A stretch of DNA of 24,487 bases from Roseiarcus sp043784465 (GTDB lineage: Bacteria > Pseudomonadota > Alphaproteobacteria > Rhizobiales > Beijerinckiaceae). A program made the position numbers and the translations under genes. The DNA is taken from contig JAYVYJ010000215.1 of the NCBI GenBank assembly GCA_043784465.1, positions 1 to 24,487 of the forward strand, in the 5' to 3' direction. The notes beneath the pieces were generated by a model. That model had not been told where the DNA came from, did not search any database, and saw only the letters and a program-made list of their open reading frames with translations. Below, in pieces: positions 16,621 to 24,229 of this stretch; position 1 is the stretch's first letter, and every line of letters begins with the position of its first letter.

Positions 16621-17355
16621 ATGCCACGGTTTAGGAAACGCCTCGCGGCCCTCGCGGCCCTGCTTTGCCTCGCCACCCGCACCGCCCACGCGGCCGCGCA
16701 GCTCGAAGTCTCGCCCGTGCTGCTCGACGTGATTGCCCCCAGCGCCACGGGCGCGGTCACGCTGAAGAACGACGACGCCCGCCCCACGACGCTTCAGGTG
16801 CGCCTGTTCAAATGGCGTCAGGCGAATGGCCAAGAGAGCTACGAGCCGACGCAGGACGTGGTCGCCAGCCCTCCCATCGCCACGCTCGCCCCCGGCGCGA
16901 CGCTCACCGTGCGCGTCATCCGCGCCGCCGAAACCCCCGTTCTGGCCGAGGAATCCTACCGGCTCGTGCTCGACCAACTGCCCGAGGCCGACCGGACAGG
17001 GCGCGCGAAAGTGGCGATGCTGCTGCGTCAGGTTCTGCCCGTCTTTTTCGCGACTGCCGACCGCTCGGGCCCGCAGGTTGTCTGGAGCGTCGGACGCGGC
17101 CCCAAAGGCTATGAATTGCGCGCTCGCAACACCGGCGACCAACGCTTGCGCATCGCCCGCGTGACGCTGACGGGCGCGGGCGGCGCGCCTGTCAAACTCG
17201 GCGGTGGGTTGCTGGGCTACGTGCTGGGACATGCCGACATGAGCTGGACGCTGGGCAAGTCCGGCGCCTTTCGCCCCGGCGGCGCCGTGACGCTGCACGG
17301 CGAGAGCGACCACGGGGACTTGCGTGCCACGGCCCCCGTCTCAGCGGCGCCTTGA
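16621..17355 (+). CDS. Periplasmic pilus assembly chaperone (PapD/CsuC-like)
   Basis: This 244-residue protein has a signal peptide (about 1-24, ending ATRTAHA) and two immunoglobulin-like domains. The N-terminal domain (AAQLEVSPVLLDVIAPSATGAVTLKN, then VRLFKWRQ) matches fimbrial chaperones, as does the RVIRAAETPVLAEESYRLVLDQLP strand that would donate to a pilin groove. The C-terminal domain includes YELRARNTGDQRLRIARVTL. It would bind SCPU pilins in the periplasm, fold them, and deliver them to the usher. It is transcribed divergently from the pilins, and its last 32 bp overlap the usher start. The ATG at 16621 has only a weak purine-rich stretch upstream. The assignment to the chaperone family is firm; the archaic (Csu-type) class follows from the SCPU partners. 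Confidence 0.9.
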   Translation: MPRFRKRLAALAALLCLATRTAHAAAQLEVSPVLLDVIAPSATGAVTLKNDDARPTTLQVRLFKWRQANGQESYEPTQDVVASPPIATLAPGATLTVRVIRAAETPVLAEESYRLVLDQLPEADRTGRAKVAMLLRQVLPVFFATADRSGPQVVWSVGRGPKGYELRARNTGDQRLRIARVTLTGAGGAPVKLGGGLLGYVLGHADMSWTLGKSGAFRPGGAVTLHGESDHGDLRATAPVSAAP

Positions 17356-19813
17356 CCTCGGAGGCGTTGCGCTTCTCCTGACGCTTTCGCTCGGGTTCTC
17401 GGGGGCGCGGGCGGACAACGCCGCCATTCCCGATTCGCCCGAGCAACTGGGCCTGCGCGGCGCCGTCGAGGCGGGCTTACAATTGCAGGTCTTTCTCAAC
17501 GGCTACGACACGAGGCAGATCGTCGGCTTCGAACGCGACGAGGCCGGCGCCTTGCGCGCGCGGCGCGCGGACTTCGCCGCCCTCGGCCTCAAGACGGGCG
17601 TCGGGCGGTCCGATGCGTTCGTCCCCCTCGCCGCCCTTCCCGGCCTGACGTTCAAATACGACGAAGCCGCGCAAAGTCTCGCCTTGACCGCGCCGCCGAG
17701 CCTGCTGGCCCCCAAAATCTATTCCGCGATGCCGCCCGCGCCGCCGTCCGCCGGGGCGACCTCCGACTGGGGCGCGGCGGTCAATTATGACCTTTTCGCC
17801 AGTACGGCCTCGTGGTGGCCGGGTGAACGCTTCGGCTTCGGCTCCGGAGCCCTCACCCTCGACGCGCGCGCCTTTTCTCCCCTCGGCGTCGTCAGCCAGT
17901 CCGGCATCCTCGGCGCAACCGCCTTCACCCGCGAGACCGCGTTGCGCCTCGACACGAGCTGGCGTTTCGACGACGAGGCGCACGGCGTCACCTATCGCGT
18001 GGGCGACGTCATCAATTCCGGCCTGCCGTGGACGCGGCCGATACGGCTCGGCGGCTTTCAGATCGCCCACGATTTCGGCGAGCGGCCCGATCTCGTGCAG
18101 GGGCCGTCAGCGACCGTCTCCGGCACGGCGGCCGTTCCCTCGACCGCCGACGTCTACGTCAACAATTTCAGGATCTATTCGCAGCCCGTCGACGCCGGGC
18201 CGTTTCGCATCGACAACTTGCCCGCCATCGGGGGCGGCGGCGCCGCGACGGTGGTGCTGCGCGACGTCACCGGCCGGGAGACGACGCAAACCGCGCCGTT
18301 CTTCGCCTCCGGCCGGCTGCTGAAGTCCGGCCAGATCGATTATTCCGCCGAAGGCGGCTACGCCCGGCTCAACTACGGCGTCGCGTCTTTCAACTACGCT
18401 CCCCACCCCGTCGCCAGCGCCTCCCTGCGCGCCGGACTTGCCGACGGCCTGACGCTGGAGGGCCACGCCGAAGGCGGCCACGGGCTCGTCAACGGGGGCG
18501 TCGGCGCGACTTTCGGCGTGCTCGACCGCGCGGTGTTCGACGTCTCGCTGGCGGGCAGCCAATACAAGGGCCGGCTCGGCGCGCAAGTCGGGTTCGCCGC
18601 CTCGACGTCGCTGTATGGGGCGACGCTCGATGTGTCGTTCCAGCAGGCGCTGGGCGGCTACAGCGACCTCGCCGAAGTCACCGCGCCGCGCGGTTACGAC
18701 AATTCGTCCCTCCTCTCCTATCTGGGCTCGGGCGTCGGCGCGCCGCTCACTTCGCCGCTGCTTTTGTCCACGTCCGTCGCGCCGCCCCGTTCGCTCGACC
18801 GCCTCTCGCTGACCGTTCCTCACATGCTGGGCGCGCTGTCGGCCAATTTCGCTTTTCTCAACCAGGTCGACGGCGACGGCGCGAAGTCGCGCATCGCCAG
18901 CGTCGGGCTCAGCCATAATTTCCGCAACGGCGTTTCGGCCTTCGCGACCGCCTTCGCCGACGTTGGCTCCCGGCGCGACTACGGCGCGATGATCGGCCTG
19001 TCCTATACGTTCGGCGGCGGGATCACGGCGTCCACACAAACCAGTCTGCAACGGCGCGCGATCGCGCAATCGACGGAGATCGTCAAATCGGCGGGACAGG
19101 AGATTGGCGACTATGGCGGCTCGCTCGACGATTCGGAAGGCGCCGACCGTTATCTACGCGCCGCCGCCGCCTACCAGAGCGCCGCAGGGCGCGCGAGCGC
19201 GGTCGTGACGCAATATGGAATCGGCAAAAACGCTGCGGCGCAGGCGTCGGGCGATTTTGCGGGGTCGGTCGCCTGGCTTGGCGGCGGATTCGGCTTCGCG
19301 CCCCAGATCGCCGACAGCTTCGCGATGATCGACGCCGGCGCGCCCAACGTGACGGTGTGGGAGGACAACCGGCCAATCGGGCGCACGGATTCCTCCGGTC
19401 GCCTGCTTGTAACGGGCCTGCGCGGCTTTCAAGACAACAGGATAGGCGTCGATCCCACCACCCTGCCGCTTTCCGCCCAGATAGGCGCCACGGAGCTGAT
19501 CCTGCGCCCCCGCGCGCGCAGCGGCCTCGTCGCCGATTTCAGGGTGCGCACGGACTCGCGCGACGCCGAGATAATGCTGGTCGACGAAAGGGGCGCGCCG
19601 CTGGCGGCCGGGTCGCAGATCGAGCGCCCGGACGGGGTCGCGGCGACGGTCGGCTATGACGGGCGCGCCTATCTCACCGATCTCGACGCGCACAACAGCC
19701 TGACGGTCCATACGAACGGGCGCACCTGCGTGGCCGCCTTCGATTTCGCGCCCGCCCGCCCGCGCGTGCGCGCGACCAGGGGACCCGTGACCTGTCTGAC
19801 AAAGATAAGCTGA
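17324..19813 (+). CDS. Outer-membrane fimbrial usher (FimD/CsuD-like)
   Basis: This 829-residue protein is the outer-membrane pore through which pilins are assembled and exported. A signal peptide (about 1-30, ending GFSGARA) is followed by an N-terminal periplasmic domain (about 45-125). A long beta-barrel begins around 145 and is interrupted by a plug domain (about 265-345, with STADVYVNNFRIYSQPVDAG). C-terminal periplasmic domains carry two cysteines (NGRTCVAAF and PVTCLTK), as in other ushers. The length is normal to slightly short. The start is a GTG at 17324 inside the chaperone gene, a 32-bp overlap that implies translational coupling; GGGGAC precedes it. Together with the chaperone and three SCPU proteins this makes a complete minimal chaperone-usher system. 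Confidence 0.92.
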   Translation: MPRPPSQRRLDLGGVALLLTLSLGFSGARADNAAIPDSPEQLGLRGAVEAGLQLQVFLNGYDTRQIVGFERDEAGALRARRADFAALGLKTGVGRSDAFVPLAALPGLTFKYDEAAQSLALTAPPSLLAPKIYSAMPPAPPSAGATSDWGAAVNYDLFASTASWWPGERFGFGSGALTLDARAFSPLGVVSQSGILGATAFTRETALRLDTSWRFDDEAHGVTYRVGDVINSGLPWTRPIRLGGFQIAHDFGERPDLVQGPSATVSGTAAVPSTADVYVNNFRIYSQPVDAGPFRIDNLPAIGGGGAATVVLRDVTGRETTQTAPFFASGRLLKSGQIDYSAEGGYARLNYGVASFNYAPHPVASASLRAGLADGLTLEGHAEGGHGLVNGGVGATFGVLDRAVFDVSLAGSQYKGRLGAQVGFAASTSLYGATLDVSFQQALGGYSDLAEVTAPRGYDNSSLLSYLGSGVGAPLTSPLLLSTSVAPPRSLDRLSLTVPHMLGALSANFAFLNQVDGDGAKSRIASVGLSHNFRNGVSAFATAFADVGSRRDYGAMIGLSYTFGGGITASTQTSLQRRAIAQSTEIVKSAGQEIGDYGGSLDDSEGADRYLRAAAAYQSAAGRASAVVTQYGIGKNAAAQASGDFAGSVAWLGGGFGFAPQIADSFAMIDAGAPNVTVWEDNRPIGRTDSSGRLLVTGLRGFQDNRIGVDPTTLPLSAQIGATELILRPRARSGLVADFRVRTDSRDAEIMLVDERGAPLAAGSQIERPDGVAATVGYDGRAYLTDLDAHNSLTVHTNGRTCVAAFDFAPARPRVRATRGPVTCLTKIS

Positions 19814-19931
19814 AGCGATGTTGGTCGTTCGACCGTCGTCGCGTATCAACCGGAGCGATCCAGAGGTCCCCCCTGGTTGAACCGACCCTGCCGTGCCGGT
19901 CGCCCGCCTTTGAGGGCTAACCAACGCGAAG

Positions 19932-20088
19932 CGTCGTCGTTGCCGGACTTGTCCTGGCCATCCACGCGGTCACGAAGAATGCAACCTCGCATGTTGCGGC
20001 GCGGCCTTCTTGCAACGCTTCGCGGAAGTTCTGAAACATGGGCTGCAGGACGGCGTGGACGGCCGGGACAAGTCCGGCCACGACGACG
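19932..20088. repeat. Long imperfect inverted repeat (REP-like palindromic element)
   Basis: The 39-nt arm 19932-19970 matches the reverse complement of 20050-20088 at 35 of 39 positions, with a 79-nt spacer. The core GCCGGACTTGTCC / GGACAAGTCCGGC is fully paired. The sequence style (GTCGTGGCCGGACTTGTCC) resembles dispersed palindromic repeats that are common between genes in Hyphomicrobiales. It occupies most of the 303-bp gap between the usher gene (+) and the ABC ATPase gene (-), where it could act as a bidirectional transcription stop or mRNA stabiliser. No gene is seen in this gap. Confidence 0.75.
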
Positions 20089-20116
20089 GTTGGTCCGCTG
20101 GTCCGTCGTTGTTGGC

Positions 20117-20890
20117 TCACCTCTTGTCCTTGGCGATGAACTGACGGAACCGTTCGGATCTGCAATCGCCAAATAACTCGTCCGGCGGCCCTTCCACCTC
20201 TACCAAACCCTTATGCAGGAAGACCACCCGGCTCGAAACGTCACGCGCAAAACTCATCTCGTGCGTCACTACCAGCATCGTGCGGCCTTCCTCCGCCAGC
20301 GCACGCATGACGCGCAGCACTTCGCCGACGAGTTCGGGGTCGAGCGCGGAGGTCGGCTCGTCGAACAGCATCACTTTGGGCTTCATCGCCAGCGCGCGCG
20401 CGATGGCCGCGCGCTGCTGCTGGCCACCTGAGAGATGGGCCGGATAATGCGCCCACTTGTCGCCGATGCCGACCTTCTCCAACAGCCCACGCGCCTCCGC
20501 AACGCATTCGGCCTTTGGGCGCTTCAGCACATGGATCGGCGCCTCGATCACGTTCTCCAGAATCGTCATATGCGACCAGAGGTTGAAGCTCTGGAACACC
20601 ATGCCGAGCTCCGAGCGGATGCGGTCGACCTGACGGCGGTCGGCCGGCTCGGCGCGCCCGCCGCGGGTTGGCCGCATCCTGATGGTCTCGCCGCCGACGG
20701 CGACCGAACCCGCGTCGGGCGTCTCCAGCAGGTTGATGCATCTGAGAAACGTGCTCTTTCCCGATCCCGACGAACCCAGAATCGAGATCACGTCGCCCTC
20801 GCGCGCGTCGAGAGATATGCCCTTGAGCACTTCCAGATCGCCAAAGCGCTTGCGCAGGCCTGTGACCGTCAAGGCGTAGGAGGTGGGCAT
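20117..20890 (-). CDS. Polar amino acid ABC transporter, ATP-binding protein
   Basis: This 257-residue ATPase powers uptake of a polar amino acid. It has Walker A GSSGSGKST (residues 39-47), a Q-loop in GMVFQSFNLWSHMTILENV, the signature LSGGQQQR (from 153), Walker B VMLFDEPTSALD (from 173) and the H-loop VTHEMSFA (H210). The insert with ADRRQVDRIRS between the early strands is typical of the HisP/OccP branch, which serves histidine, arginine, ornithine and octopine-type solutes. The ATG at 20890 is preferred, with GGAAG before it; an in-frame TTG 15 bp upstream would abut the permease stop. It is the last gene of the operon and is probably cytoplasmic, docked to the two permeases. Confidence 0.94.
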   Translation of the reverse strand: MPTSYALTVTGLRKRFGDLEVLKGISLDAREGDVISILGSSGSGKSTFLRCINLLETPDAGSVAVGGETIRMRPTRGGRAEPADRRQVDRIRSELGMVFQSFNLWSHMTILENVIEAPIHVLKRPKAECVAEARGLLEKVGIGDKWAHYPAHLSGGQQQRAAIARALAMKPKVMLFDEPTSALDPELVGEVLRVMRALAEEGRTMLVVTHEMSFARDVSSRVVFLHKGLVEVEGPPDELFGDCRSERFRQFIAKDKR

Positions 20891-20905
20891 GCCAGGCGCT
20901 TCCAA

Positions 20906-21598
20906 CTAACGGGGCCGGCCGCGCAGATGCGGCGTCAATCTGTATTCGAAGAACATGAACAGCCGGGCGAGCAGAAAATTGAGCACGAAATAGATGATGC
21001 CGGCCACCAGCAGCGGCGTGTAGGTGACCAGGGTATCGTTGCGGATTTTCAGCGCGACGCTCAACACGTCCCACAACGCGACCAGCGACACCAGCGCCGT
21101 CGCCTTGGTCATCGAGATGACCTCGCTGGAATAGGCCGGCAATCCCTGGCGCAACGCAATGGGAAAGATCACCCGTCGAAACAGCTGGAAGCCCGACATG
21201 CCGCAGGCCCTCGCCGCCTCGATCTGTCCCGGGGGCACCTGAGCCAGCGCGCCGCGAAAGATCTCGCTCTGATAGGCGGCCGTGCACAGGGCCAGCGACA
21301 GCACCGCGCAATCGAACGCGTCGCGCAGAAATGGCCAGAAGATGCTGTGCCGCACGGCGGGAAACGACGATAGGCCGTAGTAGACGATGAACAATTGCAC
21401 GAGCAGCGGCGTGCTGCGAAACACGAACACATAGGCGCGCGCAAAGATCTTCAGCGGCCATAGGCCGCTGGCGCGCATCCACGTGACGCCGGCGCCCAGC
21501 ACGGCGCCCAGCGCCACCGAAAGCGACCACACGCCCAACGTGAGGGGCAGCGCGCGGATCAGCTTGACAAAGATATCGCCGACGAACCCGAAATCCAT
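20906..21598 (-). CDS. Polar amino acid ABC transporter, permease (HisM-type)
   Basis: This 230-residue inner-membrane permease of the HisM/OccM type has about five transmembrane helices. The ATPase-contact loop AAYQSEIFRGALAQVPPGQIEAARACGMS contains the EAA-type motif. An RSTPLLVQLFIVYYG segment near residue 60 is a family hallmark. It would pair with the second permease to form the channel that receives substrate from the periplasmic binding protein. The gene lies 5 bp after the HisQ-type permease and 15 bp before the ATPase start, so co-transcription is clear. Nothing in it is truncated or unusual. Confidence 0.93.
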   Translation of the reverse strand: MDFGFVGDIFVKLIRALPLTLGVWSLSVALGAVLGAGVTWMRASGLWPLKIFARAYVFVFRSTPLLVQLFIVYYGLSSFPAVRHSIFWPFLRDAFDCAVLSLALCTAAYQSEIFRGALAQVPPGQIEAARACGMSGFQLFRRVIFPIALRQGLPAYSSEVISMTKATALVSLVALWDVLSVALKIRNDTLVTYTPLLVAGIIYFVLNFLLARLFMFFEYRLTPHLRGRPR

Positions 21599-21603
21599 GC
21601 CGG

Positions 21604-22320
21604 TCAGACTCCCGGCCGCCGGAGGGCGCGCGTCGTGCGCGCCTCGGCATATTCAAAAACGCGGTCGGAGGCCGCGCTCAGCAGCAGATAAAGTACGCCG
21701 CCCGCGACATAGAAGGTGAACGGCTGGCGGGTCGAAGCTGCGCCGACCTGACTGATGCGCATAAGTTCGACCAGCCCCGTGACCGAGATCAATGAGGAAT
21801 CCTTGAGCGCCACCTGCCACAGGTTGCCCAGACCGGGGAGCGCGAAGCGGAACACCTGTGGCGCGACGATGCGGCGGAACGCCAGTCCGCGCGACATACC
21901 CATCGCCCTCGCCGCCTCCATCTCGCCCTTGCCGATGGCCAGAAACGCGCCGCGAAACACTTCCGCCTGATAGGCGCCAGAAATGACCCCCACCGCCAGC
22001 GCCCCCGCCACGAACGAAGGCACCCCAAAAAACCCCTCGAAGCCGAGCGCATGGACGATCGCCGTCAGCAGCGCCGACGAGCCGAAATAGACGAAATAGA
22101 TCACCAGCAGTTCCGGCAGGCCGCGAAACAAAGCGGCGTAACCCTCGCCTACGACGCCCGCCACGCGCGCGCCCGAGAGCCGCGACCAGGCGACCAGCCC
22201 GCCGAACACGGCGCCGACCGCGAGCCCCGCGAGCGACACGGCAAGGGTCATGAGCGCGCCCCGGACGAGGGCGAAACCCCAGCCGCCCTCGCCAAAGCCG
22301 ATCAAAGCGAACGCGTTCAC
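21604..22320 (-). CDS. Polar amino acid ABC transporter, permease (HisQ-type)
   Basis: This 238-residue partner permease has the family helix FRGLPELLVIYFVYFG and the cytoplasmic loop GAYQAEVFRGAFLAIGKGEMEAARAMGMS that contacts the ATPase. It begins with GTG at 22320, 11 bp after the binding protein stop, and the only nearby ribosome binding sequence (GAGG) is very close to the GTG. Translation is therefore probably coupled to the upstream gene. A TTG five codons downstream is an alternative start. It forms a heterodimer with the HisM-type permease encoded next. Confidence 0.91.
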   Translation of the reverse strand: MNAFALIGFGEGGWGFALVRGALMTLAVSLAGLAVGAVFGGLVAWSRLSGARVAGVVGEGYAALFRGLPELLVIYFVYFGSSALLTAIVHALGFEGFFGVPSFVAGALAVGVISGAYQAEVFRGAFLAIGKGEMEAARAMGMSRGLAFRRIVAPQVFRFALPGLGNLWQVALKDSSLISVTGLVELMRISQVGAASTRQPFTFYVAGGVLYLLLSAASDRVFEYAEARTTRALRRPGV

Positions 22321-22331
22321 GCCTCAAACGA

Positions 22332-23174
22332 TCAAGGCGTGGTGTCGAGCTTGAACCATTTCATCGAATATTTGAGCACCGACCCGTCGGCGAACGCCGC
22401 TTTCAGCGCTTTGTCGAACATGGCCGTCAGGTCTGCGTCGCTCTTGCGCAGGCCCATGCCGGAACCAACGCCAAATGCGCCGCCCTTAAGCAACGGCCCG
22501 CTTAACGTCAGATCGCTCGCGTCAGGCTTGGCGAGCATCTGCACCAGCGAGGGTTGATCGTCGAGCGACACGTCGATGCGGCCCGCTTTCAGGTCGAGGT
22601 CGCGGTCGTCGGTGGTCTTGTATTCCTTGACCGTGGCGACGCCCTTGAACGTCTCGCCGGCGAAATTGGCGTGGGTGGTCGAGACCTGAACGCCTAGGGT
22701 CTTGCCCTTGAACGCGGCCTGCAAAGATTTCATGGTGGCGTCGGCGGCCGCCTTGTCGGCGGACAGGTTCACGATCTTGCCGTCCTCGGGGAGCTTGGCC
22801 AGCGGACCGCCCTTGGCGACCGCGAAGGCGGCTGGCGAGGAAGCGTAGGGGTCGGAGAAGTCGATAGATTTCTTGCGCTCGTCGGTGATCGACATGCCGT
22901 CCATGATGACGTCGAACTTGCCGGCGTTAAGGCCGGGGATCATGCCGTCCCAATCCTGCGCGACGATCTTGCACTCCACTTTCATGCGGGCGCAAAGGTC
23001 CATCACCAGATCGGGCTCGAACCCGACGATCTTGCCGCTGGAATCGGTCAGGTTATAGGGCTCGTAGGCGCCCTCCATGCCGATGACGACGGTCTTCCAG
23101 TCCTTCGCCTGCGCGGCGCCGGTCAACATAAGGCTCGCCGCCGTCAGCGCGCGAAGTCTAGCGAACTTACCCAT
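22332..23174 (-). CDS. Polar amino acid ABC transporter, periplasmic substrate-binding protein
   Basis: This 280-residue family-3 solute-binding protein starts with a signal peptide (about 1-23, ending LTGAAQA). The ligand-site segments EGAYEPYNLTDSSGKIVGFEPDL, DWDGMIPGLNAGKFDVIMDGMSITDERKKSIDFSDPY and TTDDRDLDLKAGRIDVSLDDQ resemble binding proteins for lysine/arginine/ornithine, histidine and octopine. It would capture the amino acid in the periplasm and deliver it to the two permeases encoded downstream. The start at 23174 is chosen for the signal peptide and for GGGAGGGC upstream. The open frame runs further upstream to 23588 only because it is continuous with a fragment of the decayed integrase. 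The exact ligand cannot be set by eye. Confidence 0.93.
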   Translation of the reverse strand: MGKFARLRALTAASLMLTGAAQAKDWKTVVIGMEGAYEPYNLTDSSGKIVGFEPDLVMDLCARMKVECKIVAQDWDGMIPGLNAGKFDVIMDGMSITDERKKSIDFSDPYASSPAAFAVAKGGPLAKLPEDGKIVNLSADKAAADATMKSLQAAFKGKTLGVQVSTTHANFAGETFKGVATVKEYKTTDDRDLDLKAGRIDVSLDDQPSLVQMLAKPDASDLTLSGPLLKGGAFGVGSGMGLRKSDADLTAMFDKALKAAFADGSVLKYSMKWFKLDTTP

Positions 23175-23191
23175 TCCGTAGCGCCCTCCCG

Positions 23192-23216
23192 ATTGCGGCG
23201 CGCACGGGGCCGCAAT
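23192..23216 (-). promoter_or_regulatory. Leader stem-loop just before the binding-protein ribosome binding site
   Basis: ATTGCGGC (23192-23199) and GCCGCAAT (23209-23216) form a perfect 8-bp stem with a 9-nt loop. It lies between the candidate promoter and the Shine-Dalgarno sequence of the binding-protein gene, within the predicted 45-nt leader. It may stabilise the message, modulate translation, or be an operator. Confidence 0.4.
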
Positions 23217-23225
23217 TATCGGGCC

Positions 23226-23254
23226 AATACAGAGCATCATGACGCATTTGTAAA
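23226..23254 (-). promoter_or_regulatory. Candidate sigma-70 promoter of the ABC transporter operon
   Basis: On the minus strand TTTACA (23254-23249) and TGTATT (23231-23226) are 17 bp apart. Predicted transcription starts near 23219, about 45 nt before the binding-protein ATG. It is the only reasonable promoter match between that gene and the integrase relic. Confidence 0.45.
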
Positions 23255-23471
23255 CGCCAAGCGGCGAAAATCCGCGCAGGCTTTGCATCAGTGACGATCG
23301 CAAGCGGAGGGTTGAAGGCAAGCTTTTGGGGCAGGCCCCGCTTGTCCGCACAGATTTTCCTGACCGATAAGTTGCATCCTGCCGGGGTCGAGGTGCTTGC
23401 CGATGGGGGGGACGGAGGATGGGCTGAGCCCGACCGGGGGCCCCGATCCCTATCGGCACGGAAAGTTTCAT
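23255..23471. other. Unassigned spacer between ABC promoter and integrase relic
   Basis: About 217 bp follow the last recognisable integrase motif. All frames were read for the expected integrase C-terminus (the His/Trp and Tyr motifs) and none was found. The sequence could be scrambled integrase tail or older chromosomal DNA. No gene is supported. Confidence 0.45.
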
Positions 23472-24229
23472 AAGACCGCATTCGTTCAGAATTGACGACG
23501 CCGAGGCGCGGAAGCGGTGACCCGTCAAGTCGTCATTCGCGAACCCATCCGCCGCTGTGCCGCGTTGAGTGCGGTTTCCGGCATGCAACGCGCCGAAAAC
23601 CGCACGGATGCGTAAAGCAAGCGGCCTTGGCCGCTCAACTTACGAAGTTCGTACAAGGTCATGGTGCCGTCGCGATCGCGAATCAAAACGCGTCGCCTAC
23701 AGCGATTCGCCGGGTGTGGCGGTCTCGTACCCGCCGCGCGCCTCGACCTCTTTGAGGACGGCGAGAACCTCGGACGCCTTAAATCTCGTTGAACGACCTT
23801 GAGCCCGCCGTCGAATAGGCGAAGGTCATGTATCGGTCGAACCTCCGCAGCGCCGCCGGCTTCTTTCTGTCCCAGCGTTTTTTCTCCGCCAGATCGAACG
23901 CGACGACCAGAGGGCGTTCAAGCCCTCGTCGGCCTTGTTCGCCTATTCTCCTTCCTGACCGCCAGAGGGTCGTCGCCGCGCGCCCAAGCCTTACGGGAGG
24001 CGCCTCGCGAGTCACGCACGTCCCGCAAGCCCACTTCCGGACAGACCCGGAGGGCGTGCGTCGTCTTGTGCGCCGCCGATGCGATTGGCGCGACGCCAGC
24101 GCTTTTCGCCGTCGGGCGTGCTCCACAATTGCAGCCCCCGCCATCGGAAAGCCTCGCAATTTTTGCGTCGGGTCGCGCGCGCGTGATCGCGCGATCGGCG
24201 AGGGGCGTTTTGATGCACTGGGCGGGCAT
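23472..24229 (-). pseudogene. Decayed P4-type tyrosine integrase (DUF4102/Arm DNA-binding family)
   Basis: No single reading frame is long, but consecutive minus-strand pieces follow the order of a P4-family integrase. The arm-binding domain is LADRAITRARPDAKIARLSDGGG (to 24134), then a shifted frame with LQLWSTPDGEKRWRRA (24134-24072), then shifted back with CPEVGLRDVRDSRG and ARGDDPLA (24070-23939). The core-binding domain follows as EKKRWDRKKPAALRRFDRY and SRSFNEI (to 23782), then KASEVLAVLKEVEARGGYETAT (23780-23700), then VGDAF-stop-FAIAT (23700-23662). The catalytic part is LSGQGRLLYASVRF and ETALNAAQRRMG (to 23543), then LTGHRFRASASSILNE (23537-23472) with the HxxR pair. There are at least six frame changes and one TGA stop. 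Roughly 110-130 residues carrying the first catalytic arginine are missing, as is the C-terminal tyrosine. It cannot be functional. Confidence 0.8.

Noticed and set aside
19846..20172. Several short reading frames on both strands in the gap after the usher gene
   Set aside because: They are translations of the long inverted repeat and share the VVAGLVPAVHA-type phrase typical of spurious proteins from such repeats.
22332..23588. A 418-codon reading of the ABC binding-protein gene
   Set aside because: Residues before the signal peptide at 23174 include an integrase fragment (LTGHRFRASASSILNE) that happens to be in the same frame. The true gene starts at 23174.
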